43,978 bases of DNA. It comes from Cohaesibacter sp. (lineage in GTDB: Bacteria > Pseudomonadota > Alphaproteobacteria > Rhizobiales > Cohaesibacteraceae). This document shows positions 8,110 through 16,814 of this stretch, in pieces; the first letter of the stretch is position 1; each line of letters opens with the position of its first letter. A model generated the notes under the pieces. It ran no database searches and was not told the origin of the DNA. It saw only the letters and a program-made list of their open reading frames with translations. The position numbers and the translations under genes were made by a program. The stretch lies in NCBI GenBank assembly GCA_025800145.1, contig JAOXSH010000064.1, positions 1 through 43,978 on the forward strand, written 5' to 3'.

Positions 8110-8883
8110 ATGCTTTGCCAGCCAAGAAAACAGAGCCTTGCCGCCTTTTGCCTGATAGCCCTCTTTTGGCTGCCATCATCAGGACAGGCCACCAGTTCAG
8201 TCACCACTGAACGCATTATCAGCCTACCAACTTATTCGACTTCCAGCAAAGATGCCCCGGCCAGTTTAAGTGGAGAGATCCAGGATTCCGCTGGTAGTGG
8301 CACAAGCCTGAATGGCGATCAGTTGCTCTCTCAGGAGCCGGAAGGTGCAGAAGGCCAGATTGCCCTGCCCCCATCAAATAATGAAGCACCGGCAGTTTCC
8401 TCTTTCAATATTCCCTTGCCCGATATTCACTATGACATCACAAAAGCCCCAAAAGGCGTACAGAGGATGCATGAGAGCCTTTTAAACGCCGCAAAAAGTG
8501 GCGATATGGCAAAGATGCGTCAGGCAATCGAAATGAACGAAATGCCGCCAATTCTTGGTTATGAAGATGCAGGATCGGATCCCCTCGCCGCGTTATATGG
8601 CATGTCTGGCGACAGTGAGGGGTCAGAAATATTGGCCATCATGAGCGAAATTCTGGAATCTGGCTATGTGATTCAGAATAAAGGCACGCCGCAAGAGCTC
8701 TATCTATGGCCCTATTTTGCCGATTATCCGCTGGCACAGCTCACCCAATCTCAACGGGTTGAGCTATTTCGGCTAATCACTGCGGGTGATTACGCAGAAA
8801 TGCAAACCCTTGGGCATTATATCTTCTATCGATTGGGAATCGGACCGGATGGAACATGGCACTATCTGACAGCCGGAGATTGA
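8110..8883 (+). CDS. Exported protein of unknown function
   Basis: This 257-residue protein begins with a signal peptide (about 1-27: SLAAFCLIALFWLPSSGQA). A low-complexity Ser/Gly/Glu-rich linker (about 28-105) leads to a helical C-terminal domain (about 110-257) ending in a conserved-looking stretch (YIFYRLGIGPDGTWHYLTAGD). No catalytic motif is visible. It is probably periplasmic. The start ATG follows a GAGA-type site. It stands alone between a small acidic protein and the RNA helicase. The C-terminal domain looks like one of the uncharacterised Hyphomicrobiales families, but I cannot name it. Confidence 0.75.
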   Translation: MLCQPRKQSLAAFCLIALFWLPSSGQATSSVTTERIISLPTYSTSSKDAPASLSGEIQDSAGSGTSLNGDQLLSQEPEGAEGQIALPPSNNEAPAVSSFNIPLPDIHYDITKAPKGVQRMHESLLNAAKSGDMAKMRQAIEMNEMPPILGYEDAGSDPLAALYGMSGDSEGSEILAIMSEILESGYVIQNKGTPQELYLWPYFADYPLAQLTQSQRVELFRLITAGDYAEMQTLGHYIFYRLGIGPDGTWHYLTAGD

Positions 8884-8973
8884 GACAGTAGTGCAATGGT
8901 CCGCCAATATCGCTCACACAGTGACATTGCATATCGCTTTGATCGAGATTGGGGAAAAGACCGCAAAAAGGGT

Positions 8974-9005
8974 AAAAAAAGCGCCAAATAAACCCTATTT
9001 GGCGC
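8974..9005 (-). terminator. Hairpin with T tract on the minus strand
   Basis: GCGCCAAATA (8981-8990) pairs perfectly with TATTTGGCGC (8996-9005). A run of seven A on the plus strand precedes it, so the classical hairpin plus T-tract arrangement exists only for leftward transcripts, although both neighbouring genes run rightward. Confidence 0.5.
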
Positions 9006-9112
9006 ATTTGATTGACAAATCCTATTAAAATCGTATGGTTCGCCCACATTTCCGGCAAACAGAGCGCTTTAATAAATATAAGGCCCTCAGCAACATATGG
9101 TTCCATCATCGG

Positions 9113-10618
9113 ATGAAATTTTCGGATTTAGGTCTGAGTTCAAAAGTCCTCGCAGCAGTTGAAGCAGCAGGCTATGAAACTCCCACTCCCATTCAAGCCC
9201 AAGCCATTCCGCATGTCCTTTCGAAAAAGGATGTTCTTGGCGTTGCCCAAACCGGAACAGGCAAAACAGCCTCTTTCACCTTGCCCATGCTGTCTTTGCT
9301 GGAAAGAGGACGCCCGCGGGCCCGTATGCCACGCACACTTATTCTGGAACCCACACGAGAATTGGCAGCTCAGGTTGAACAGAGTTTTGAAGTCTATGGC
9401 CAAAATCACCGACTGACGGTTGCCCTTTTGATTGGCGGTGTTTCCTTTGCCGATCAAATCAAGAAATTGGATCGTGGTGCGGATGTACTGATTGCAACGC
9501 CAGGTCGCCTGCTTGATCATTTTGAGCGCGGTAAATTGTTGCTCAATGGCGTTGATACCTTCATTGTCGATGAAGCCGACCGTATGCTGGATATGGGATT
9601 CATTCCTGATATTGAGCGGATCTGCAAATTGCTGCCGCCGTCGCGCCAGACTGTCTTCTTCTCGGCGACAATGCCTGCGGAAATTCAGTCACTGGCAGAT
9701 CAATTCTTGCGCAATCCAGAACGCATAGAAGTGGCTCCCCCCTCTTCTACCGCCAAGACCATTACCCAAGGCATTGTAGCCTCAGGTTCCAAACCATGGG
9801 AAAAGCGAGCCGTTTTGCGCGATCTGATCAGCAATGCACAGGATCTGCAAAATGCCATCATTTTCTGTAATAGAAAGCGTGATGTTGCAACGCTGTTCCG
9901 CTCATTGAACAAACATGGTTTCAATGCCGGTGCCTTGCATGGCGATATGGATCAGACATCGCGTATGGCAACGCTTGATAGCTTCAAATCTGGCGAATTG
10001 AATATTCTGGTTGCCAGTGATGTTGCGGCACGCGGACTGGATATTCCAAGCGTCAGTCATGTCTTCAATTTCGATCTACCAACTCATGCCGAGGATTACG
10101 TTCACCGCATTGGCAGAACAGGCCGTGCAGGCAGAGAAGGCGTTGCCTTATCCATTGCGACCCGCAGTGATAGCAAATATATCGATGCCATTGAAAAACT
10201 AATCAATGAAAAAATCAGTTGGCATGGCGATCGCTCTTTCAGCTCACAATCAGATGATGAGGAAGAAGACAGCAAATCGCGTCGTGGCTCTCGAAATGTC
10301 AAACGCGGGCGTGGCAACAAAAAAGATAAAATTGCCAAAGACAGACGCAACAAGAAAGAGAATGACGAGACCCCTGATCAGAAGGAAGAGCGCAAGCCGC
10401 GCGGTCGCAGAGACCGTCAGGATCGCACAAATGATCAATATCAATTCGAGGCCCCTGCTCGTCCCCGCCCCCCACAACATCGTGGCAACCGTCGGGGCCG
10501 CGATAGAGATGACAAGCAGGTCATTGGTATGGGCGATCATGTGCCGGCCTTTATGCTGGCCCCAATCAGGCCACCAAAACGCAAGGGCAAAAAAGTCCAG
10601 AGCGAAACAGCTGAATGA
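9113..10618 (+). CDS. DEAD-box ATP-dependent RNA helicase, RhlE-like
   Basis: A 501-residue DEAD-box helicase that remodels RNA, for example in ribosome assembly or mRNA turnover. All core motifs are present in order: Q motif (TPIQAQAIP), AQTGTGKT (about 45-52), PTRELA, TPGRLLD, DEAD (about 152), SAT, DVAARGLDIP and HRIGRTGRAG (about 331). A 130-residue Arg/Lys/Asp-rich tail follows, typical of RhlE-type proteins and probably an RNA-binding extension. The start at 9113 gives MKFSDLGLSS, the usual family start; an ATG at 9035 would add 26 unrelated residues. A strong terminator follows directly. Confidence 0.93.
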   Translation: MKFSDLGLSSKVLAAVEAAGYETPTPIQAQAIPHVLSKKDVLGVAQTGTGKTASFTLPMLSLLERGRPRARMPRTLILEPTRELAAQVEQSFEVYGQNHRLTVALLIGGVSFADQIKKLDRGADVLIATPGRLLDHFERGKLLLNGVDTFIVDEADRMLDMGFIPDIERICKLLPPSRQTVFFSATMPAEIQSLADQFLRNPERIEVAPPSSTAKTITQGIVASGSKPWEKRAVLRDLISNAQDLQNAIIFCNRKRDVATLFRSLNKHGFNAGALHGDMDQTSRMATLDSFKSGELNILVASDVAARGLDIPSVSHVFNFDLPTHAEDYVHRIGRTGRAGREGVALSIATRSDSKYIDAIEKLINEKISWHGDRSFSSQSDDEEEDSKSRRGSRNVKRGRGNKKDKIAKDRRNKKENDETPDQKEERKPRGRRDRQDRTNDQYQFEAPARPRPPQHRGNRRGRDRDDKQVIGMGDHVPAFMLAPIRPPKRKGKKVQSETAE

Positions 10619-10619
10619 C

Positions 10620-10647
10620 AAAAACCCGGCGAAAGGCCGGGTTTTTT
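10620..10647 (+). terminator. Rho-independent terminator after the helicase gene
   Basis: AAAACCCGGC (10621-10630) and GCCGGGTTTT (10636-10645) form a 10-bp stem with a GAAAG loop and a T tract, two bases after the stop codon. Confidence 0.92.
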
Positions 10648-10791
10648 ATGGTCACCCAATAAAAACATCAACCGTGTCAGATTGTTGCACTCTCGTCAGC
10701 CTCAAAATCTTTCAAGACACAACCCTGCATAGGAAATTTTTACAATCACCCTTTGAGAAATAATGGTTTTTATAAATCAAAGAGAGAGCAT

Positions 10792-10806
10792 TTAACGTCG
10801 TCTTAA
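10792..10806 (+). promoter_or_regulatory. Probable CtrA-binding box upstream of the GGDEF gene
   Basis: TTAACGTCGTCTTAA fits TTAA-N7-TTAA exactly and lies 78 bp before the GGDEF start. Together with the box at 7583 it suggests cell-cycle control of neighbouring genes (inference). Confidence 0.5.
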
Positions 10807-10883
10807 AGGTTGGAACCTTACTCTATCGCCCAAATAGGGGATGATAATGAGGGATCACGCTTTTATAAGCGTGGTGAAATCAT

Positions 10884-11942
10884 ATGGACAACGCAGACTT
10901 CAAGCGCACCTACATATATGGCGAATCGGCTCTGGGTAATCTCAAGAAAAACCAAACCCCGGCCTATCCGCGTAATTATGAAATCTGGTACACTTATGCG
11001 GCAGGCTTTAACCGAGGCCTGAACAAAGCGATTAATGATATTCTGCGCAGTCAGGGGAAAATCTCACCTCAGGAACTCGATAACATCTATAATGAGCATC
11101 TGTCGCCAAGCCGCCTGAGTGATCGGGTTGATGAAGTTGGAAGTCAAATTTCCAAGGAATTGCGCTCCATTGTTCGCGAAGTTGAAGATTATGTCTCAAC
11201 CGCAGAAAATTATGGCAATTCCCTTGTTGGCGCTTCAAAAGATCTGTCCAAAACTGAAGACCGTCAGGTCATCCGGGATATTGTCGCCCAGCTCATCGCC
11301 GAAACCAAAGAGGTTGAATCGCAAAATCGCGCTCTGAGTGAACAGCTTGCCGCCTCACAAGCCCAAGTACTGGAACTGCGCGAAAGCCTTGATACGATCC
11401 GTTATGAATCCCTGACCGACGATCTGACAACATTGGCCAATAGAAAGCATTTTGATCGTTCTATCGAAAATGCTATGATAGAAGCCTCAGAAGCAGGTGA
11501 GCCAATCTCGCTTCTGATGACAGACATTGATCATTTCAAACAATTCAACGACACATTCGGCCACCAAACAGGCGATCAGGTTTTGCGTCTTGTCGCCTTG
11601 GCCGTTAAGCAAAATGTCAAAGGACAGGATGTTCCATGCCGCTATGGCGGGGAAGAATTTGGCGTAATCCTGCCAAGAACCAATTTGCGTCAGGCTGTCT
11701 CTGTGGCAGAAAGCATTCGCAAAGCGGTGATGGCAAAAGAATTGATCAAACGCTCAACAGGCGAAAATCTGGGCCGTATCACCATTTCTATCGGTGCCTC
11801 AACCTACAAACCGGGCGACACGCCCCAAAGCATGATTGAGCGTGCTGATAAATGCCTCTATGCCGCCAAGCGCGATGGGCGTAATCTGGTGAAAGCAGAA
11901 ACAGACCCGGATATCGAGCAATCAAGCAGCGATGTTGCATAA
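10884..11942 (+). CDS. Diguanylate cyclase (GGDEF domain)
   Basis: This 352-residue protein would make cyclic di-GMP from two GTP. It has no membrane segment or signal peptide. An N-terminal helical domain (about 1-125) resembles no sensor I can name and is followed by a coiled coil (about 130-178). The GGDEF domain (about 182-345) has the catalytic RYGGEEF at about 252-258 and the substrate-binding LLMTDIDHFKQFND segment. The inhibitory I-site, normally RxxD just upstream of GGEEF, reads KGQD here, so product inhibition may be weak. A CtrA-like box lies upstream. The TAA stop is immediately followed by copy A of the 323-bp repeat. Confidence 0.92.
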   Translation: MDNADFKRTYIYGESALGNLKKNQTPAYPRNYEIWYTYAAGFNRGLNKAINDILRSQGKISPQELDNIYNEHLSPSRLSDRVDEVGSQISKELRSIVREVEDYVSTAENYGNSLVGASKDLSKTEDRQVIRDIVAQLIAETKEVESQNRALSEQLAASQAQVLELRESLDTIRYESLTDDLTTLANRKHFDRSIENAMIEASEAGEPISLLMTDIDHFKQFNDTFGHQTGDQVLRLVALAVKQNVKGQDVPCRYGGEEFGVILPRTNLRQAVSVAESIRKAVMAKELIKRSTGENLGRITISIGASTYKPGDTPQSMIERADKCLYAAKRDGRNLVKAETDPDIEQSSSDVA

Positions 11943-12264
11943 TACCAACGGCACGAAAGATTAACCCATATGACCGGATTTTATTGGCTTTCTGGTAAGA
12001 AGCTTTTGCTGCCATGGTCTGGTTGACCACAAAGCAAGAGCGACGCAGTCCACAAAGCCAATAAAACCGGCCTTCGGTGCTTTGAAATGGCTCACTGAGC
12101 TGCGTTGTCTTTCTAGGGCGCTCCTCATTGAATTGTCTTGACAATTCAATGCAAAAGGTTCGCATCAAAAAAGAAAATGCTCCGGCATTGTCCGATCGAG
12201 ACGACGCCTTGCCAGTAAACCATTTCAAGGCATCCTATGGGTCAATCTTTCATGCCGTTGGTAT
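11942..12264. mobile_element. 323-bp TA-flanked MITE-like repeat, copy A
   Basis: The ends are 29-bp imperfect inverted repeats starting ATACCAACGGCA.GAAAGATT.ACCCATA, with 27 of 29 bases matching, and TA dinucleotides sit at both tips. Inside are an 18-bp inverted pair (11974-11991 with 12054-12070) and a perfect GAATTGTC..GACAATTC dyad (about 12128-12145). It is about 96% identical to 30839-31160. A minus-strand open frame runs through it in both copies, but differences between copies are mostly amino-acid-changing, so I do not call it a gene. This layout fits a non-autonomous IS630/Tc1-mariner-type element. Confidence 0.8.
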
Positions 12265-12310
12265 AAGATGCGAGCTTTTATGCCAGACAAGCTTATAAAA
12301 ATTTTCCAAT

Positions 12311-12341
12311 AAAAAAAGCGGCTCAAAAGGCCGCTTTTTTT
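12311..12341. terminator. Bidirectional terminator between GGDEF gene and sufA
   Basis: AAAAAAAGCGGC and GCCGCTTTTTTT flank a seven-base loop, giving a hairpin with a T tract on both strands. It would stop both the rightward GGDEF transcript and the leftward suf operon. Confidence 0.9.
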
Positions 12342-12367
12342 ATTGTTGGGTACAAGAATAAGGCAGA

Positions 12368-12754
12368 TCACCCCTGATTGCGCATCGCTTCCAGAGCAGA
12401 GGGGTCAACCGGCGTCAAAGCAACAGAATCCCCACAGCCGCATGCCGACGATTGATTCGGATTATTGAAGGTAAAACCGGATCTGAATTTTGTGACCTCA
12501 TAGCCCATCTCTGTGCCAAGCAAAAAAAGCACGGCTTTGGGGTCCACATAAACCCGCACGCCCTTATCCTCAACAACATCATCCTTGGGATCGGGATCTA
12601 TGACCTTATCAAGCACATATTCCATACCGGCACAGCCGCCATTTTTAACGCCCACGCGCACGCCCTGCAAAGCATCGCCCGATGCTTCAACAAGGCCGCG
12701 AATACGCTCTGCTGCTTCATCTGTAATGGAGAGAACCTGAAAGCGCCCAACCAT
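12368..12754 (-). CDS. sufA: A-type Fe-S carrier, HesB/IscA family
   Basis: A 128-residue A-type carrier that receives Fe-S clusters from SufBCD and passes them to target proteins. The three conserved cysteines are Cys41 (GGCAGMEY), Cys105 and Cys107 (ACGCGDS). The N-terminal MVGRFQVLSITDEAAERI is typical. It is the last gene of the suf operon, 86 bp after sufT, and is followed by a terminator. AAGGAAGGAC lies 7 bp before the ATG. ErpA or IscA are alternative names within the family; the operon position favours SufA. Confidence 0.92.
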   Translation of the reverse strand: MVGRFQVLSITDEAAERIRGLVEASGDALQGVRVGVKNGGCAGMEYVLDKVIDPDPKDDVVEDKGVRVYVDPKAVLFLLGTEMGYEVTKFRSGFTFNNPNQSSACGCGDSVALTPVDPSALEAMRNQG

Positions 12755-12839
12755 GTAATCGTCCTTCCTTCACAAACCGAATATGATAAAGGCAGATCAG
12801 CCCGCCAATTAAGGCTTGTCCTATAAAAGCAATATGGGG

Positions 12840-13229
12840 TCAGTACCAGTTAATCGCAACCTTGGCTTCTTCTGACATCCGATCCGGTGTCCATGGCGGA
12901 TCAAAAACCATATTCACGCTCACCAATCCAACACCATCGACAGAGCTGACGGCATTTTCCACCCAACCTGGCATTTCCCCCGCAACCGGGCATCCGGGCG
13001 CAGTCAGCGTCATATCCACTTCCACATTGCGATCGTCATCAATATCAACCCGATAGATCAGGCCAATCTCATAGATGTCAGATGGAATTTCAGGATCATA
13101 AACCGTTTTCAAAGCTGCAATGATATCCTGTGTCAAACGCTCCAATTCTTCAGGAGCCAGATTGGAACCAGGCTCCATTGCCGGAACATTGGGTTCGATC
13201 TCTTCCATATTTGAGCTCATCTCACTCAT
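12840..13229 (-). CDS. sufT: SUF-associated MIP18/DUF59 protein
   Basis: About 129 residues from ATG 13229; a TTG at 13244 is a weaker alternative. The MIP18-type domain contains TVYDPEIPSDIYEIGLIYRV, the DPEIP motif of the family, and LTAPGCPVAGEMP with its conserved Cys. An acidic, unstructured N-terminal stretch of about 30 residues precedes it. SufT-type proteins help with Fe-S protein maturation, possibly in cluster transfer. It lies between sufS and sufA in the same orientation, about 90 bp after sufS. Confidence 0.9.
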   Translation of the reverse strand: MSEMSSNMEEIEPNVPAMEPGSNLAPEELERLTQDIIAALKTVYDPEIPSDIYEIGLIYRVDIDDDRNVEVDMTLTAPGCPVAGEMPGWVENAVSSVDGVGLVSVNMVFDPPWTPDRMSEEAKVAINWY

Positions 13230-13319
13230 GTCATACTCTTTCAAACAAGATCAGAAGGATAGCATAGCATAAACCCATTCCAATCCATACAACCCGCAAT
13301 GCCTCTGCTTTAAAAGCAT

Positions 13320-14573
13320 CTAGGCAAAAAAGTCTTGCGCTTTCAGCAAAGCTTCAGCCAGCCGGTCAATTTCTTCCACCGTGTTATACATGCCAAAAGA
13401 AGCACGGCAGGTAGAGGTCACGCCAAAGCGCTGCAACAAAGGTTGCGCACAATGGGTTCCGGCCCGAACGGCCACGCCAGAGCGATCAATCACCATTGAA
13501 ATATCATGGGCATGAACCCCTTCTATTTCAAAGGATACAATCGCCCCTTTTTGACGAGCATTGCCGATAATGCGCAAACTGTTGATCTGGCCCAGTCGCT
13601 CATGGGCATAGGCGCGCAACGTCTCTTCATGCATCGCAATCCGATCGCGGCCTATTTTCTCCATATAATCAAGCGCCGCACCCAGCCCTATTGCCTGGAC
13701 AATTGGCGGCGTACCAGCCTCAAATTTATGCGGAGCAGTGCCATAGGTGACGCCATCAACGGTCACATCCTTGATCATCTCCCCGCCCCCCATATAGGGC
13801 GGCATGCCATCCAGAAGCTCGGCCTTGGCATAGAGCACACCAATGCCAGAAGGGCCATATAACTTGTGACCCGTCATAACAAAGAAATCTGCATCCAGAT
13901 CCTTCACATCAATGGGCATGTGAACCGCGCTCTGACTGCCATCAATCAAGACCTTGATGCCGCGCTCATGAGCCTTGGCAATAACTTCTTTGATCGGCAC
14001 AATCGTTCCCAAAGCATTGGACATATGCGTGATGGCAATCAATTTGGTGCGCTCTGATAAAAGCGCCTCAAACTCTTCCATCAGGAAATTGCCATCTTCA
14101 TCGACGGGTGCCCATTTGATCACAACACCAGAGCGCTCGCGAAAATAATTCCATGGCACGATATTGGAATGATGCTCCATAATGGAGAGGATGATCTCGT
14201 CCCCTTCCTCCAACACCATACCACCATAGGAAGACGCCACCAGATTGATTGCTTCGGTGGATGAGCGCGTGAAAATTACATTGTCAACGCTTGGTGCATT
14301 CAAAAAGCGGCGCACTGTCTCTCGTGCGGTCTCAAAGCGATCTGTTGCTGTGTTGGACAGATAATGCAGACCGCGATGCACATTGGCATATTCATGCATA
14401 TAGCAATGGCTAATTGCATCAATCACAGCCTGCGGCTTTTGAGCAGAGGCACCATTATCGAGATAGACCAGAGGCTTGCCATAAACCTCGCGGGACAAAA
14501 TCGGAAAATCTGCCCGAATTGCCTCAACATCATATGCGCCTTGCGCAGCCAATGCACCGGAATGCTCATTCAT
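13320..14573 (-). CDS. sufS: Cysteine desulfurase, SufS type (class II)
   Basis: This 417-residue PLP enzyme converts cysteine to alanine and supplies persulfide sulfur to the SufBCD scaffold. Visible residues are Asp211, the PLP lysine Lys237 (TGHKLYGPSG), His134 and the catalytic Cys375 in RAGTHCAQP, the class II form of the active-site loop. The length and the N-terminal FPILSREVYGKPLVYLDN are typical of SufS. The ATG at 14573 has GAAGGA nine bases upstream. It sits between sufD and sufT. No separate sufE or sufU, its usual sulfur acceptor, is present in the window. Confidence 0.96.
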   Translation of the reverse strand: MNEHSGALAAQGAYDVEAIRADFPILSREVYGKPLVYLDNGASAQKPQAVIDAISHCYMHEYANVHRGLHYLSNTATDRFETARETVRRFLNAPSVDNVIFTRSSTEAINLVASSYGGMVLEEGDEIILSIMEHHSNIVPWNYFRERSGVVIKWAPVDEDGNFLMEEFEALLSERTKLIAITHMSNALGTIVPIKEVIAKAHERGIKVLIDGSQSAVHMPIDVKDLDADFFVMTGHKLYGPSGIGVLYAKAELLDGMPPYMGGGEMIKDVTVDGVTYGTAPHKFEAGTPPIVQAIGLGAALDYMEKIGRDRIAMHEETLRAYAHERLGQINSLRIIGNARQKGAIVSFEIEGVHAHDISMVIDRSGVAVRAGTHCAQPLLQRFGVTSTCRASFGMYNTVEEIDRLAEALLKAQDFFA

Positions 14574-14653
14574 CGCATCATGTCCTTCAATCCATGCCTT
14601 TTAAGGCAATTTCAAAGGGCAGCAAAACACCGCCCCTTGAATGCAAGAGCCTA

Positions 14654-15958
14654 TCAGTGATCCAGACCAAGCCAGTCAGCAATAAAGCCTTCCAGCGCGT
14701 CGACCACTGCGTCATTGGAAACATGCTCAACCGCTTCAGCCAGAAATGCCAAGACCAACATTTTCTTGGCCTTATCGAGCGGAATACCACGTGCACGCAA
14801 ATAGAAGAGCAAATCTTCGTCCAATTCACCACAAGTTGCACCATGAGCGCACTGCACATCATCGGCAAAAATTTCTAGCTCAGGCTTGTTGAAAAAGGCC
14901 GCATCCTCGCTCAACAGCAAGGCTTGGCTCATCATCTGACCATCGGTTTTCTGGGCTGGCTGACGCACAAAAATCTTACCCTGAAAAACGCCCTGCGCCT
15001 TATCATCCATCACCGTGCGATATTGCTCTTTGGAATTGCAATTGGGCACAGCATGATCGACCAGCAAGGTCTGGTCGCTATGCTGGTTGCGGCCAATGAT
15101 GGTCGCCCCGAACAATTCCGCATCGCTAAATTCACCGGTAAATTTAATAAAGGCAGTGTTGCGGGTAAATTGCCCACCAGTGGACATGGTGAAATGCTCA
15201 AAATGAGATTTCTCACCCAAAATAGCTGTGGTTGATCCCAGATGCAGCGCATTCACGCCTTCTGATAACAGGCGGGAAACCGACAGGCTTGCCCCATCAG
15301 CAATGCGAAAATCAATGGCTTCATTGACCTGATAGGCCTGCTCATCCCCGACAAATGTCTCAAGAATGAAGGCTTTTGCCCCTTTGCCAACGCTCACCCG
15401 GTTGCGCGTGGTGGCCAAGCCGCCGCCAATCATCAAAGACAAAATCTCGATTGGACGCTCAAGCTCAACGCCATCGGCAACATCAAGGATCACACCATCT
15501 TGCAACAGAGCCGTATTCAGCGTCAAAGCCCGATCGCCCTTGGCAATTTCCAGCTCATCCAGAACAAAGGCACCCTCTTCCAAGGCTTTGGAAACAGGGG
15601 TCAAGCTCACCTTGCCCTGCAAGGCATCCAGATCAGACAGATCAGCCCGAAAGACGCCATTGACCAGAACCAGACGATCACAATCCAGCCCACGCAAGCG
15701 GGGCACTACCGCCATTTGTTTGCTGATATTGTCGGCACTGACCTCGCCCGCCAAGGACAAGTCCTTTGGCATCACGCGTTTGAGATCAGAATATTTCCAT
15801 TCCTCAACACGGCGATTGGGCAAACCCTCTGAGCGAAATTTTTCAACGGCATCAGCCCGAACCGAGGCAAAATCCTTGCCCGGCAGTGCAGCTTGCGCCC
15901 CATCCAAAAGCGCTGCCAGCGCTTCTTCCGACGGGGTCTTTACGACAGTCAAAGTCAT
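14654..15958 (-). CDS. sufD: Fe-S assembly scaffold subunit SufD
   Basis: This 434-residue protein pairs with SufB and SufC to form the SufBC2D scaffold. The central region is the right-handed beta-helix typical of SufB/SufD. The C-terminal segment has DDVQCAHGATCG; its His372 corresponds to the conserved SufD histidine implicated in cluster building. The gene starts with ATG 15958, preceded by CAAGGAG, 20 bp after sufC, so the two are probably translated from one message. The C-terminal helices (LFYLRARGIPLDKAKKML) are also family-typical. Confidence 0.95.
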   Translation of the reverse strand: MTLTVVKTPSEEALAALLDGAQAALPGKDFASVRADAVEKFRSEGLPNRRVEEWKYSDLKRVMPKDLSLAGEVSADNISKQMAVVPRLRGLDCDRLVLVNGVFRADLSDLDALQGKVSLTPVSKALEEGAFVLDELEIAKGDRALTLNTALLQDGVILDVADGVELERPIEILSLMIGGGLATTRNRVSVGKGAKAFILETFVGDEQAYQVNEAIDFRIADGASLSVSRLLSEGVNALHLGSTTAILGEKSHFEHFTMSTGGQFTRNTAFIKFTGEFSDAELFGATIIGRNQHSDQTLLVDHAVPNCNSKEQYRTVMDDKAQGVFQGKIFVRQPAQKTDGQMMSQALLLSEDAAFFNKPELEIFADDVQCAHGATCGELDEDLLFYLRARGIPLDKAKKMLVLAFLAEAVEHVSNDAVVDALEGFIADWLGLDH

Positions 15959-15978
15959 CGCAAATCTCCTTGCCGGCT

Positions 15979-16731
15979 TTACGCCGCAGCTCCGCCAGTA
16001 TAATCGGCATAGCCTTTTTCTTCCAACTCAAGCGCCAGATCCTTGTCACCGCTCTTCACAATGCGGCCCTGAGACATCACATGCACCACATCCGGTACGA
16101 TATAATCGAGCAAGCGCTGATAATGGGTGATGATGAGCATGGACCGCTCTTCAGAACGCAATGCATTCACACCTTCAGAGACGATGCGCAAGGCATCAAT
16201 ATCAAGGCCGGAATCGGTCTCATCCAAAACACAGAATTTTGGCTCCAACAAAGCCATCTGCAAAATCTCGTTGCGCTTTTTCTCACCACCGGAAAAGCCG
16301 ACATTGAGCGGACGACGCAACATTTCCTGCGTGACATTGAGCTTGGCAGACAATTCCTTAACGCGTTTCATAAAATCAGGGGTTTTCAGCTCTGGCTCAC
16401 CGCGTGTCTGGCGCTGGGCATTCAACGCGGTTTTCAGGAAGGTCATATTGGCAACACCGGGAATTTCAATCGGATATTGCATGGCCAGAAACATACCAAC
16501 AGCGGCGCGCTCTTCCGGCTCCATCTCCAACACATCCTCACCAAAGAACAGAATTTCTCCTTCGGTGATTTCATAATCATCCTTGCCCGCCAAAACATAG
16601 GACAAAGTGGATTTACCTGAGCCATTTGGGCCCATAATGGCATGAACTTCACCGGCCTTAATGGTCAGATCGATGCCACGAAGGATTTTGTTGCCTTCCA
16701 CCTCGGCATGAAGATTTTTAATTTCGAGCAT
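15979..16731 (-). CDS. sufC: Fe-S assembly ATPase SufC
   Basis: This 250-residue soluble ABC-type ATPase drives conformational change of the SufBCD scaffold. Walker A is GPNGSGKST (34-42), the signature is FSGGEKKR (about 145-152), and Walker B is VLDETDSGLD (about 172-181), with the SufC-specific Asp/Ser residues. There is no membrane domain. The ATG has a clear AAGGAG site. It follows sufB by 83 bp and precedes sufD by 20 bp. Confidence 0.97.
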   Translation of the reverse strand: MLEIKNLHAEVEGNKILRGIDLTIKAGEVHAIMGPNGSGKSTLSYVLAGKDDYEITEGEILFFGEDVLEMEPEERAAVGMFLAMQYPIEIPGVANMTFLKTALNAQRQTRGEPELKTPDFMKRVKELSAKLNVTQEMLRRPLNVGFSGGEKKRNEILQMALLEPKFCVLDETDSGLDIDALRIVSEGVNALRSEERSMLIITHYQRLLDYIVPDVVHVMSQGRIVKSGDKDLALELEEKGYADYTGGAAA

Positions 16732-16814
16732 TCTCTTGTCTCCTTGCGCAGCTATTGATCAGCGCGCAATGCTGTAACTTTAAAAGGGTCAGACTGATAA
16801 AGCAGATGCCGCAA

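Noticed and set aside
11788..12228. Minus-strand open frame through repeat copy A, also present in copy B
   Set aside because: Copies differ mainly by amino-acid-changing substitutions and an indel, and the frame begins inside the element; better explained as chance.
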